Source: Microbacterium sp. LWO14-1.2
GTDB lineage: Bacteria; Actinomycetota; Actinomycetes; Actinomycetales; Microbacteriaceae
Length of the DNA: 64,000 nt
Direction of reading: 5' to 3'
NCBI RefSeq assembly: GCF_038397715.1
Contig: NZ_CP151633.1
Span: 2,852,001-2,916,000, forward strand
The translations under genes and the position numbers were made by a program. Positions 37,034 through 44,717 of the stretch are shown in pieces; the stretch's first letter is position 1; the number at the start of each line of letters is the position of its first letter. The notes under the pieces were generated by a model, which did no database searches, was not told where the DNA came from, and was given only the letters and a program-made list of their open reading frames with translations.

Positions 37034-38586
37034 CCGACCGACAGACTTCTCGCCTCCGCCGCGTCCTCGCGACCGTCGCCGGCCTCGCCGTGGCATCCGT
37101 CGCGCTCTCCGGCTGCCTCTACGCCATGATCCCCGAGGGGGCGGAGCCCAAGCCCTCCGTCACCAACGAACCCGACACAGAGGGCGTCAGCGACGACCTG
37201 ATGCCGTTCTACGGCCAGACCCTCACGTGGACCGAGTGCGGCACAGGCTTCGACTGCACCGACGTCACGGCGCCGCTCGACTGGGAGAACCCCGGAGACG
37301 GAGAGATCACGCTCTCGGTGGTCCGTCACCAGGCGACCGGAACCGCACAGGGGTCGCTGCTCACCAACCCCGGCGGCCCGGGTGCCAGCGGCGTCGATCT
37401 CATCCGCGACAGCCTCGACTTCGCCGTCGGCGCCGACCTGATCGAGAACTTCGACGTGATCGGCTTCGATCCGCGAGGGGTCGGGCAGTCGACCGCTGTG
37501 ACCTGCTTCGACGCCGCGGGCATGGACGAGTACCTGTACTCGATCCCGACGGCTCCGCGCGGGAGCGCCGACTGGGAGGCCGAGCTGCTGGCTGCGCACA
37601 AGAAGTTCGCCGACGCGTGCGAGGCGAACAGCGGCGGCATCCTCCCGTTCGTCACGACGATCAACGCGGCGCGCGACATGGACCTGATCCGTGCCGTCCT
37701 CGGCGACAAGCAGCTGAACTACCTCGGGTACTCGTACGGCACGTTCCTCGGCGCCACCTACGCGAACCTGTACCCGGAGAAGGCCGGACGCCTCGTGCTC
37801 GACGGAGCGATCGATCCGGCGGTGTCCGGGCTCGATGTGGGGGCGACGCAGGCGCTGGGCTTCGAATCGGCGCTCCGCGCCTACATGCAGGACTGCCTCG
37901 ACTCCGGCCAGTGCCCCTTCAACGGATCCGTCGACGAGGCGATGGCCGACCTCGGAGCCCTGCTCGCGAGCGTCGACGCGGTGCCGCTGAAGAACGGCGA
38001 CGGACGGATGCTCGGCGCCGACGCTCTCATGACCGCCATCATCGCCGCCCTGTACTCGCAGGACAGCTGGACCTACCTCACGCAGGCGTTCGACGAAGCA
38101 CTGCAGGGCGACCCCTCGACGGCGTTCCTGCTCGCCGACTTCTACAACGGACGTGAGAACGGCAGCTACCTCGACAATTCCTCCGAGGCCTTCCGCGCGT
38201 ACAACTGCATGGACTACCCGGTCGAAGACGATCCGGCCGCCGAGGCCGCGACGTCGGCGAAGATCGCCGAGGGTGCGCCGACCATCGCTCCGTACTGGGA
38301 CGGTCCCGACTCCTGCTCGGTCTGGCCGTACCCGCCGACCGGTACCCGCGGGGAGATCACCGCGGAGGGCGCGGGGCCAATCCTCGTGATCGGCACGACC
38401 AACGACCCCGCCACCCCCTACGAGTGGTCGGAGTCGCTCGCAGACCAGCTGTCCGAAGGTGTGCTGATCACCCGAGTGGGCGAGGGGCACACCGGATACA
38501 ACAAGGGCAACACGTGCGTGGACGGCGCCGTCGAGGCGTTCCTGCTCGACGACACGGTGCCGGAAGACGGTCTGCGCTGCGAGTGA
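37030..38586 (+). CDS. Secreted alpha/beta-hydrolase lipoprotein, tripeptidyl aminopeptidase type
   Basis: A 518-aa exported enzyme. The signal peptide ends in a lipobox (ALSGC, cysteine at about 31), so it is anchored to the outer membrane face. The fold is alpha/beta hydrolase with GGPGASG (about 117-123), nucleophile GYSYGT (Ser about 235) and a late NDPATPYEW and GEGHTGY supplying Asp and His. The arrangement is that of SlpD/SlpE and related mycolic-era tripeptidyl aminopeptidases with TAP-like C-terminal domain. GTG 37030 overlaps holB by 4 nt. Confidence 0.9.
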   Translation: MTDRQTSRLRRVLATVAGLAVASVALSGCLYAMIPEGAEPKPSVTNEPDTEGVSDDLMPFYGQTLTWTECGTGFDCTDVTAPLDWENPGDGEITLSVVRHQATGTAQGSLLTNPGGPGASGVDLIRDSLDFAVGADLIENFDVIGFDPRGVGQSTAVTCFDAAGMDEYLYSIPTAPRGSADWEAELLAAHKKFADACEANSGGILPFVTTINAARDMDLIRAVLGDKQLNYLGYSYGTFLGATYANLYPEKAGRLVLDGAIDPAVSGLDVGATQALGFESALRAYMQDCLDSGQCPFNGSVDEAMADLGALLASVDAVPLKNGDGRMLGADALMTAIIAALYSQDSWTYLTQAFDEALQGDPSTAFLLADFYNGRENGSYLDNSSEAFRAYNCMDYPVEDDPAAEAATSAKIAEGAPTIAPYWDGPDSCSVWPYPPTGTRGEITAEGAGPILVIGTTNDPATPYEWSESLADQLSEGVLITRVGEGHTGYNKGNTCVDGAVEAFLLDDTVPEDGLRCE

Positions 38587-38643
38587 TCGCGGCCTCGCGC
38601 CGGACGGCTCCGACCTCGATTCGCGGTGCGCGTCCGGAACGGG

Positions 38644-38649
38644 TAATAT
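38644..38649 (+). promoter_or_regulatory. -10 box of tRNA-Thr
   Basis: TAATAT, close to consensus, 10 nt upstream of the mature tRNA 5' end. Confidence 0.65.
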
Positions 38650-38659
38650 CGATGATCGC

Positions 38660-38735
38660 GCCGCTTTAGCTCAGTCGGCAGAGCATTTCACTCGTAATGA
38701 AAAGGTCGTCAGTTCGATTCTGACAAGCGGCTCCA
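38660..38735 (+). tRNA. tRNA-Thr (anticodon CGT)
   Basis: A 76-nt cloverleaf: acceptor GCCGCTT with AAGCGGC, D arm GCTC..GAGC, anticodon loop CTCGTAA giving CGT for ACG codons, T arm TCAGTTCGATTCTGA, and an encoded CCA. Confidence 0.97.
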
Positions 38736-38737
38736 CC

Positions 38738-38770
38738 AGGCCCCGTGATGCGAAGAACATCACGGGGCCT
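38738..38770 (+). terminator. Terminator after tRNA-Thr
   Basis: AGGCCCCGTGAT pairs perfectly with ATCACGGGGCCT around a 9-nt loop, directly after the tRNA CCA end. Confidence 0.85.
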
Positions 38771-38813
38771 TCTGGTATCCCCGAGAGGTCTCGCTCCGGC
38801 GTACCCTCGGAGC

Positions 38814-39395
38814 ATGGGTAGAGCGCTTCTCATCGTCGACGTGCAGAACGACTTCACCGAGGGGGGTGCTCTGGCCGTCGAGGGAGGGGATGCCGTGGCA
38901 TCCGCCGTCTCCGCATACCTCGACGCGCATGCCGGCGACTACGAGGTGATCGTGGCCTCGCGCGACTGGCATGACGCCGAGGGGGACAACGGCGGGCACT
39001 TCCACCCCGAGCCGGATTACGTCGACTCTTGGCCTGTGCACTGCGTCGCCGGCACGGAGGGAGCCGCGTACGACCCGCTCCTCGATACGGACGCCGTGAC
39101 CCACCACGTGCACAAGGGGCAGGGCATCCCGGCGTACTCGATGTTCGAGGGCCACACCGAGAGCGGCGAGACGGTGGGTGACATCCTCACCGGGGCGGGC
39201 GTGCTCCAGGCCGACATCGTCGGGATCGCCACCGATCACTGCGTTCGCGCATCGGCTCTCGACGCGATCGCGCACGGCGTGCAGGTGCGGATCCTCACGG
39301 ACCTCGTCGCGGGTGTCGCGCCGGAGCCGAGCCGAGCGGCGCTGGCCGAACTCGCGCACGCGGGCGCCGTGCTCGTCGAGAGCCGCGAGGCATGA
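38814..39395 (+). CDS. pncA: Nicotinamidase/isochorismatase-family hydrolase
   Basis: Deamidates nicotinamide to nicotinate for NAD salvage. The 193-aa protein shows the catalytic triad: Asp9 (IVDVQNDF), Lys in HHVHKGQ (about 102) and Cys143 (ATDHCVRAS), plus the metal site DWHDAEGDNGGHFH (about 52-65). The homologue in mycobacteria activates pyrazinamide. ATG 38814 has TACCCT ending 6 nt upstream, so the mRNA is probably leaderless. It overlaps the DUF1697 gene by 4 nt. Confidence 0.92.
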   Translation: MGRALLIVDVQNDFTEGGALAVEGGDAVASAVSAYLDAHAGDYEVIVASRDWHDAEGDNGGHFHPEPDYVDSWPVHCVAGTEGAAYDPLLDTDAVTHHVHKGQGIPAYSMFEGHTESGETVGDILTGAGVLQADIVGIATDHCVRASALDAIAHGVQVRILTDLVAGVAPEPSRAALAELAHAGAVLVESREA

Positions 39396-39922
39396 CCCGC
39401 AGTGTCCTGCTCCTGCGTGCCGTGAACGTCGGCGGTCGGGGCAAGGTGCCGATGGCGCGACTGCGCGAGGTGCTGGCGCCCGAACTGGGTGATGACGTCT
39501 CGACGTACATCGCGAGCGGCAACGTCATCTGCGAGACCCCGTCGGACCCGGATGCCGCATGCTCTCGCGTCCGTGCGCTCATCGCCGAGGAGTTCGACGT
39601 CGATACCTCCGTCATCCACCGCTCCCATGCCGAGCTCGCTGCGGCCGTGGAGGAGCACCCGTTCCCCGATGCGTCGGAGAAGATGCTCCATGCGATGTTC
39701 CTCGAGAGCGACGCGCGCGACGGGGCGGTGGAGGCGCTGACGGAGAGGCTCGTGCCGGGGGAGCGCGTCGCGCTGGTCGGGCGGGAACTGTGGGTGGACT
39801 ACGGCGAGGGCGGCGTGCAGAACACGCGCCTCACGAAGGCCGTGCTCGACAGGGCGCTGGGTGTCGCCGGCACGGCTCGTAATCTGCGCACGGTCCGCAC
39901 ACTCCTGCAGCTTTCCGCGTGA
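39392..39922 (+). CDS. DUF1697 protein
   Basis: A 176-aa protein of the DUF1697 family: the N-terminal LLRAVNVGGRGKVPM and YIASGNVI stretches and the C-terminal NTRLTKAVLDRALGVAGTARNLRTV are the family hallmarks. Function is unknown. The ATG overlaps the nicotinamidase stop (ATGA), so they are co-translated. Confidence 0.9.
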   Translation: MTRSVLLLRAVNVGGRGKVPMARLREVLAPELGDDVSTYIASGNVICETPSDPDAACSRVRALIAEEFDVDTSVIHRSHAELAAAVEEHPFPDASEKMLHAMFLESDARDGAVEALTERLVPGERVALVGRELWVDYGEGGVQNTRLTKAVLDRALGVAGTARNLRTVRTLLQLSA

Positions 39923-39937
39923 GACGACCCTCGATCG

Positions 39938-40138
39938 TCACCCGTTCAGTTCGATGCTGACGGCCGACGGTGGCATGGCGCGGTGCGTCTGCAGGTCGAC
40001 GCGACGCGTTCCGCAGTCGCTGCAGCGCACGTAGAGCACCACGCCCTCACTGGTCGTGTGCTGCGACTGGACGAGCCAGGCGTGCTCATGAGTGAGGGGG
40101 GTAGGGCAGGGGAGGGGCACCGTATGCAAGGAGGTCAT
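39938..40138 (-). CDS. Small putative zinc-binding protein
   Basis: A 66-aa protein, not recognised. HEHAW near residue 18 and a later CSDCG, with VLYVR before it, suggest a His/Cys zinc ribbon. ATG 40138 has GGAGG only 1 nt before it, too close for comfort; the frame is open up to an ATG at 40174 that would overlap the divergent CGNR gene. I keep the shorter start. Confidence 0.55.
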   Translation of the reverse strand: MTSLHTVPLPCPTPLTHEHAWLVQSQHTTSEGVVLYVRCSDCGTRRVDLQTHRAMPPSAVSIELNG

Positions 40139-40163
40139 GCCTCCAGCGTGATGTAATGGCCTT

Positions 40164-40685
40164 ATGCATCTCAACCCTTACGGCGAGTACGCGGTCCTCC
40201 TGGCTGCCTCCCTGGCCAACGAGTGGCCCGCCGACCGCGCCGCGATCGAGGAGCGCACGCTGTCGATGGGCATGACGATGGTGTTCCCGCCGGAGTCCGA
40301 CGATCACGAGCGCGTGCGCGAGGTGATCGACGACTGGCTCGAGATCGTCGATGAGGACGACCCCGCCGAGCGGGCGCGGATCCTGAACGACCAGATGGCC
40401 GAGGCGGCCGCGTATCCGCGGCTCACGAACCACGACGGCGAAGGGTGGCACCTGCACTACCGCGATGATGTGGCGTCGCTGCCGTTCGTCCTCCGTGCGA
40501 TCATCACCGTCGGGACCTCACTGCATCTCGTGACCCGGGGCATGGATCGCCTCGGCCGATGCGAGGCGTCGCCGTGCACCAACGTGGTCGTCGACATCAC
40601 CCGCAACGGTCGGCAGCGCTTCTGCTCGGTGCGGTGCGCGAACAGAGCGGCGGTCCGGCGTCACCGCGCTCGGGCGAGCGCCTGA
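40164..40685 (+). CDS. CGNR zinc-finger protein
   Basis: A 173-aa protein of the ABATE/CGNR family. The C-terminal zinc finger is clear: GRCEASPCTNVVVDITRNGRQ and RFCSVRCANRAAVRRHR (about 132-168), with the motif here reading CANR in place of CGNR. Members are thought to bind DNA as stress-related regulators; no target is known. It is divergent from the small zinc protein, their starts lying only 25 nt apart. Confidence 0.88.
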   Translation: MHLNPYGEYAVLLAASLANEWPADRAAIEERTLSMGMTMVFPPESDDHERVREVIDDWLEIVDEDDPAERARILNDQMAEAAAYPRLTNHDGEGWHLHYRDDVASLPFVLRAIITVGTSLHLVTRGMDRLGRCEASPCTNVVVDITRNGRQRFCSVRCANRAAVRRHRARASA

Positions 40686-40715
40686 CACCGGACCGCCGGT
40701 CCGCAGAGGGGGAGA

Positions 40716-41264
40716 TCAGGCCGTCTGGCCGGCGTGCTTGCCCTCGGCCACCTCTTCGACGAGCTTCGCGTTGAACGCGGGCAGGTCGTCGGGGGTGCGG
40801 CTGGAGACGAGGCCGCTGTCCACCACGACCTCCTCGTCGACCCAGGTGGCGCCGGCGTTGCGGAGGTCGGTGGCCAGGCTCGGATAGCTCGTGAGGGTGC
40901 GGCCGTCGACGACACCCGCCTCGATGAGGATCCAGGCGCCGTGGCAGATGACGGCGACGGGCTTATGCTGCTCGAAGAAGGTCCGAGCGAGGGCGATCGA
41001 CGGCTTGTCGAGACGGAGGTGATCCGCGTTCACGACGCCGCCGGGAAGGACCAGGGCGTCGAACTCGTCGGCCTTCGCGGCATCCGCCGTTAGATCGACG
41101 TGCTGCACGTGCCCGTTCTTGCCGGTGATCTGCTGGCCCTCGGGAGCGATGAGGGTCGCACTCGCCCCCTCGGCCTGGACGGCCTCCCACGGGCTGGTCA
41201 GCTCGCTGTCCTCGAATCCATCGGTCGCGAGGAATGCCACGCGGCTGTCGGTCAGAGTCGCCAT
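40716..41264 (-). CDS. DJ-1/PfpI-family protein
   Basis: A 182-aa class I glutamine-amidotransferase-like protein: VAFLATDGFEDSEL (about 9-22, with the Glu that supports the active Cys), LVLPGGVVNAD (about 71-81) and the nucleophile elbow VICHGAW (about 103-109). Family members act as proteases, glyoxalase III or stress chaperones. AGGACGC lies before the ATG. It stands alone between convergent or divergent neighbours. Confidence 0.9.
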   Translation of the reverse strand: MATLTDSRVAFLATDGFEDSELTSPWEAVQAEGASATLIAPEGQQITGKNGHVQHVDLTADAAKADEFDALVLPGGVVNADHLRLDKPSIALARTFFEQHKPVAVICHGAWILIEAGVVDGRTLTSYPSLATDLRNAGATWVDEEVVVDSGLVSSRTPDDLPAFNAKLVEEVAEGKHAGQTA

Positions 41265-41369
41265 GATGCGTCCTTTCGTGGAGGTCTGGGTCCCCGGGTG
41301 AGGGACTCCTCGAGCCTCTCGCGAAGGGCGCGATACAAGGAAGGGGGTGGCCGGATCGCCAGGCGGATG

Positions 41370-41870
41370 CTACGGGCGCTCGCTCATGATGCGCGAGCGC
41401 CAGTTCGCGCCCATCCGCTCGTAGGTCACCACTGCGTGGCAATTGCGGCACCTCACGTCGCACTTGGCGATCTCGTCAATGAGTGCCTTCAGTCCGAAGC
41501 CGTTGCGAACCATGGCCATCACGGCATCCTTCTTCGCGGTCCCCGGGCGGTGGTCGAAGTCGAGGACCCGTACGTCCGAGACCCCGCAGTCCACGCACGG
41601 GTGCGAGAGCAGATGCGCTGCGACGACGTCCAGCGAGGCCGCGCGCTGAGCCTGGGTGCGTGCGCTGATGACGCGGAGATGGTGTTCGCGATTTCGCCGG
41701 TAGTAGCGGCGCGAAGACTCTCGATTGCACTCACGGCAGACCTCTTGAAGTCCGTCTGCGCGGGAGGACTTGCGATTGAACTCCGACGGAGACTTGTGCG
41801 CGCCACAGCTTCCGCAGCGGCGCAGCGGCGCAACAATTCCCGTCGGAGCTGCGATTCGTCGGTCGGTCAT
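41370..41870 (-). CDS. HNH nuclease-like protein with two zinc ribbons
   Basis: A 166-aa protein. A first ribbon (CGSCGAHKS..FNRK...VCRECNRESS, about 19-53) is followed by a basic helix, then an HNH-type unit: HPCVDCG (about 90-96), DFDHRPG (about 103-109) and CDVRCRNCHAVVTYER (about 136-151). The DH pair and the C-x2-C-H end are the metal and catalytic positions of HNH nucleases. GAGG lies 8 nt before the ATG. It begins 58 nt downstream of the intron-bearing tRNA-Lys on the same strand, with only a weak 5-bp hairpin between. Its base composition is visibly lower in GC than its neighbours, which suggests acquisition. Confidence 0.82.
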   Translation of the reverse strand: MTDRRIAAPTGIVAPLRRCGSCGAHKSPSEFNRKSSRADGLQEVCRECNRESSRRYYRRNREHHLRVISARTQAQRAASLDVVAAHLLSHPCVDCGVSDVRVLDFDHRPGTAKKDAVMAMVRNGFGLKALIDEIAKCDVRCRNCHAVVTYERMGANWRSRIMSERP

Positions 41871-41928
41871 CTCGTCCTCGCTTCCGAGATGACCGTAGCG
41901 AAGGGGACCGACATCCGAGTCGGCGCGG

Positions 41929-42220
41929 TGGTGGGCCCTGTGGGGATCGAACCCACAACCCGCGGATTAACCTGCCACTTCGGCTTTCGCCGCCATCCTC
42001 TCGGATGTTCGTGGTCTGGACTGTCCCTTCACCGTGGCTTGCGCTGTAGGTGCCACCCGTCCAGTCTCTACACCTTCCGGACGAGGTCCGGCTTGGCTCG
42101 GGATCGCCATCTGTCTCCAGGAAGGGTTCCCCGACTTTGAGTGGTGTCATCCCCGGGGTTTCCCCCGAGGCGCTCCTATTTCGTTGAAGTCCGCTGCTCT
42201 GCCAATTGAGCTAAAGGCCC
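41929..42220 (-). tRNA. tRNA-Lys (anticodon TTT) interrupted by a group I intron
   Basis: A split tRNA on the reverse strand. The 34-nt 5' exon (42220-42187) gives acceptor GGGCCTT, D arm GCTC..GAGC and anticodon stem GCGGA plus CTT. The 42-nt 3' exon (41970-41929) gives TTAA, TCCGC, variable GGGTT, T arm GTGGGTTCGATCCCCAC, acceptor AGGGCCC, A and an encoded CCA. Joined, the loop is CTTTTAA, anticodon TTT, mature length 76 nt. The insertion falls after base U34. A candidate -10, TAGGAT, is at about 42250-42255 on the reverse strand. Simple tRNA scans may miss this gene. Confidence 0.93.
41971..42186 (-). ncRNA. Self-splicing group I intron (IC3-like) in tRNA-Lys
   Basis: A 216-nt intron without an ORF. 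It starts after a U (5' exon ...GACTT) and ends in G, as group I introns do. The segment GAAGGTGTAGAGACT (42077-42063) is, from memory, identical to the Azoarcus tRNA-Ile intron core. P7 is GACTG (42066-42062) with CAGTC (42023-42019). P2 is closed by a GAAA tetraloop (CGGGG-GAAA-CCCCG). P9-type hairpins are CATCC-GAGA-GGATG and CGGC-GAAA-GCCG. P1 probably pairs exon CTT with GAG at 42175-42173, a U.G at the splice site. Splicing needs only guanosine in known relatives. Confidence 0.9.
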
Positions 42221-42299
42221 TTGCATCGGCCGCGAGGCCGACCTCCTCATCCTAGCTTGCATCGCCGGCTCGCCCCGAAGCGTGGGGAGGCGCGAAGAA

Positions 42300-42333
42300 G
42301 GGGCCGCCGACGATTCGCATCGTCGACGGCCCC
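42300..42333 (-). terminator. Terminator of the FAS1 lipoprotein gene
   Basis: GGGGCCG.CGACGAT and ATCGTCG.CGGCCCC form a strong stem with a TCGC loop, 68 nt beyond the FAS1 stop on the reverse strand. Confidence 0.8.
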
Positions 42334-42401
42334 TGGATCATCTCACCGCCCTCCCCCTGGTGGCGAGACGGTCACCGAGAGTGCTCCTCGGAGTGACGGG
42401 A

Positions 42402-43061
42402 TCACATCGGGGGCATCAGCACCGAGTCGATGAGGTACACCGTGGCGTTGGCGGTCTGGACGCCACCGCAGATGACCTTGGCGGAGTCGTTGACCATGAT
42501 GTCGTCGCCGCTGCCGGTGACGGTGAGGTCAGCGCCCTGCACGGTGGTGTGCGTGCCGTCGATGTCGGACGGGGCGATCTGGCCGGGGATCACGTGGTAC
42601 GTGAGGATCGAGCTCAGCGTGGCGCTGTCGGTCTTGAGCGACTCGATGGTGGCCGGGTCGATCTTCGCGAAGGCGTCGTCGACGGGAGCGAAGACGGTGA
42701 ACTCGTCACCGTTCAGGGTGTCGACGAGGTTCACGTCGGGGTTGAGCTGACCGCTCACCGCGGAGACGAGAGTGGTGAGGAGCGGGTTGTTGGACGCGGC
42801 GACTGCGACCGGGTCCTTCGACATGCCCTCGACGGAGCCGGCACCGTCCGGAACCTGCTCGGCGTACGCGGCGCAACCGGGGCCGACGAGGTCGCCAGCC
42901 GGGTCCATCGTCTCGGGAGCCGTCGACTCCGACGTCTCGGGTGCAGAGGACTCCATCGGCTCGTCGCTCGAACCGCCGCCCATGGAACATCCGGCAAGGA
43001 CGAACGCGCTGGCCAGCGTGAGGGTGATCGCTGCGGTGACCTTCTTCTTGGTGCTGAACAT
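42402..43061 (-). CDS. FAS1 (fasciclin) domain lipoprotein, MPT83/MPT70-like
   Basis: A 219-aa exported lipoprotein. The signal peptide ends in LAGC (Cys about 24), followed by a Ser/Glu/Pro-rich spacer and a single FAS1 domain (about 80-219) with [20 protein letters not shown] and the C-terminal [16 protein letters not shown]1 domains mediate adhesion or ligand binding on the cell surface. ATG 43061 has GAAGGAG 7 nt before it. It is divergent from sigK-rskA; in M. tuberculosis SigK controls mpt83 and mpt70, and a matching promoter lies upstream here. Confidence 0.93.
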   Translation of the reverse strand: MFSTKKKVTAAITLTLASAFVLAGCSMGGGSSDEPMESSAPETSESTAPETMDPAGDLVGPGCAAYAEQVPDGAGSVEGMSKDPVAVAASNNPLLTTLVSAVSGQLNPDVNLVDTLNGDEFTVFAPVDDAFAKIDPATIESLKTDSATLSSILTYHVIPGQIAPSDIDGTHTTVQGADLTVTGSGDDIMVNDSAKVICGGVQTANATVYLIDSVLMPPM

Positions 43062-43112
43062 CTCGTGCTCCTTCAGAAACTGTGCCACGGCCTCTCCGTG
43101 GCGTTGACAGCT

Positions 43113-43139
43113 GTTCGGAACCCCTCCGAGATCGGATGG
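43113..43139 (-). promoter_or_regulatory. SigK-type promoter of the FAS1 gene
   Basis: On the reverse strand CCATCC (43139-43134) and CCGAAC (43118-43113) are separated by 15 nt. This resembles the mycobacterial SigK consensus CCATCC / CCGAAT as I recall it. Initiation near 43106 leaves a leader of about 45 nt. Confidence 0.65.
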
Positions 43140-43174
43140 GAAAAAGTTCGGACGGATTTCGGGAGTCCCGATTC

Positions 43175-43202
43175 CAATCCGTTTCGGCCCCGGGTCACGA
43201 AC
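43175..43202 (+). promoter_or_regulatory. Possible autoregulatory SigK promoter
   Basis: CAATCC (43175-43180) and ACGAAC (43197-43202), 16-nt spacer, a weaker version of the SigK-type pattern pointing at sigK itself. Confidence 0.4.
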
Positions 43203-43270
43203 ACATCACGAGCAGTTCTTTTCCCTCACGTTCCGGTGACGGATGCGCGGGAAAGGCAGGAGGATGCGGC

Positions 43271-43870
43271 ATGCTTGTAGAGATGGTCATCGACGGGATG
43301 GACGTACCCGAGGACGGTACGGCGAGGGATGCTGTCGCCGACCTTCTCATACGCATAGGCGAGGGTGACGAGCGCGCGCTCGCGGAGCTCTACGACTCGC
43401 TCTCATCCCGCGTCTTCGGCCTCATCCTGCGCGTACTGGTGAACCGTTCGCAGAGCGAGGAGGTCCTCCAGGAGGTCTTTCTCGAGATCTGGCAATCCGC
43501 TACACGGTTCGCTCCGAACAAGGGGCAGGGAAGAACCTGGGTCATGACGATCGCGCACCGCCGTGCGGTCGACCGGGTCAGAGCGTCCCAGTCCAGCGCG
43601 GACCGGGATGTGAAGGCCGGGTACAGGGACATCGGGGTCGCGCACGACAGTGTCGCGGAACGGGTCGAACTGGGCATCGAGGGCGAGAAGGTCAGAAACG
43701 CCCTCGCAGGTCTTCCCGAGGCGCAGCGCGAAGCGCTCGTCCTCGCATATTTCGGCGGATACAGTCAGAACGAAGTCGCGGTGCTCCTCGGAGCCCCGCT
43801 GGGGACCATCAAGACACGGATGCGAGACGGACTGAGCCGTCTGCGCACAGCACTGGGGGTGACAGCATGA
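43271..43870 (+). CDS. sigK: ECF sigma factor SigK
   Basis: A 199-aa extracytoplasmic-function sigma factor. Region 2 is at about 30-95 (LYDSLSSRVFGLILRVL, VFLEIWQSATRF, GRTWVMTIAHRRAVDRVR) and region 4 at about 135-190 (LPEAQREALVLAYFGGYSQNEVA, GTIKTRMRDGLSRLR). ATG 43271 has AGGAGG 7 nt before it; the long upstream frame is not credible. It overlaps the anti-sigma gene by 4 nt. Gene order with the FAS1 lipoprotein supports SigK rather than another ECF group. Confidence 0.92.
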   Translation: MLVEMVIDGMDVPEDGTARDAVADLLIRIGEGDERALAELYDSLSSRVFGLILRVLVNRSQSEEVLQEVFLEIWQSATRFAPNKGQGRTWVMTIAHRRAVDRVRASQSSADRDVKAGYRDIGVAHDSVAERVELGIEGEKVRNALAGLPEAQREALVLAYFGGYSQNEVAVLLGAPLGTIKTRMRDGLSRLRTALGVTA

Positions 43871-44691
43871 ACGAGAACGAATTCGCAGAGCTCGCGGCAG
43901 GGGCCGCGCTCGGCGCGCTGTCGCCCGACGACCAGCAGCGCTACCACGCAGCTCTCGTCGCGAACCCGGAATGGCAGAGGATCGCCGACGCGGATGCCGC
44001 GGTCGCGGCGATGCTCGCCGAGGGTGTGGCTCCGGTCGCACCGCCGGTCGACCTCCGCTCCTCGCTGCTCGCTCGGATCGCGACCACGCCGCAGAACGGC
44101 GAGGTGTTCGTCGAGTCGGCACCCGCCAACGGCTCCGCCCGGGAACCCGACTCCGAGGAGGGCGATGATCAGGCGTCCACTGCGTCGGACCGCCGTCCCG
44201 CCCTCGGCGGAGAAACCGGCGCCAAGGCGCCCGCTCGACGCTTGCGCGTGCTCTTCGCGCTCGCTGCCTGCCTGGCGCTGCTCGTCGGCGTCGGTGTCGG
44301 CACCGTCGCGCTCAACGACTACCTGAACCGCCCGGCGAGCGTCGTGGCGCTGCAGGAGATCCAGTCCGCCGGCGACGCCCAGCAGGCCAGCGTGGAGCTG
44401 GCCGACGGCGGCACGGCCACGGCCCACTGGTCGGCCTCGGTGGGCGAAGCCGTGCTCGTGGCCGACGGCATCGCCTCTCTGCCCGACGACCAGGACTACG
44501 AGCTGTGGTTCGTCCGCGGCGACCGGCCGATCTCTGCCGGCGTCTTCGAGGCGCAGGACGGCTCGGCCACCGCGCTGCTGTCCGGCGACATGCACGAGGG
44601 CGATGTGATCGCGATCACGGTCGAGCAGGCGGGTGGTTCGCCGAGCGGCGCCCCGACGTCGGATCCGATCGCGGCGATCCCGACCGCCTGA
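43867..44691 (+). CDS. rskA: Anti-sigma-K factor RskA
   Basis: A 274-aa membrane protein that should hold SigK inactive. The N-terminal anti-sigma domain (about 1-70: FAELAAGAALGALSPDDQ) is followed by a variable linker, one membrane helix (about 127-150: FALAACLALLVGVGVGTV) and an extracytoplasmic RskA domain (YELWFVRGDRPISAGVFE). Release in mycobacteria is by site-2 protease cleavage. The ATG overlaps the sigK stop (ATGA). Confidence 0.93.
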   Translation: MNENEFAELAAGAALGALSPDDQQRYHAALVANPEWQRIADADAAVAAMLAEGVAPVAPPVDLRSSLLARIATTPQNGEVFVESAPANGSAREPDSEEGDDQASTASDRRPALGGETGAKAPARRLRVLFALAACLALLVGVGVGTVALNDYLNRPASVVALQEIQSAGDAQQASVELADGGTATAHWSASVGEAVLVADGIASLPDDQDYELWFVRGDRPISAGVFEAQDGSATALLSGDMHEGDVIAITVEQAGGSPSGAPTSDPIAAIPTA

Positions 44692-44717
44692 CGTCGAGTC
44701 GCGCGTACCCTGGAGTG

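Noticed and set aside
41929..42220. tRNA-Leu(UAA) with the cyanobacterial-type intron
   Set aside because: The spliced product has a 5-nt variable loop and loop CTTTTAA, so it is tRNA-Lys(UUU), not a long-variable-arm tRNA-Leu.
41370..42220. Prophage or integrative element at tRNA-Lys
   Set aside because: No integrase, structural genes or repeat of the tRNA 3' end nearby; only one HNH-like gene.
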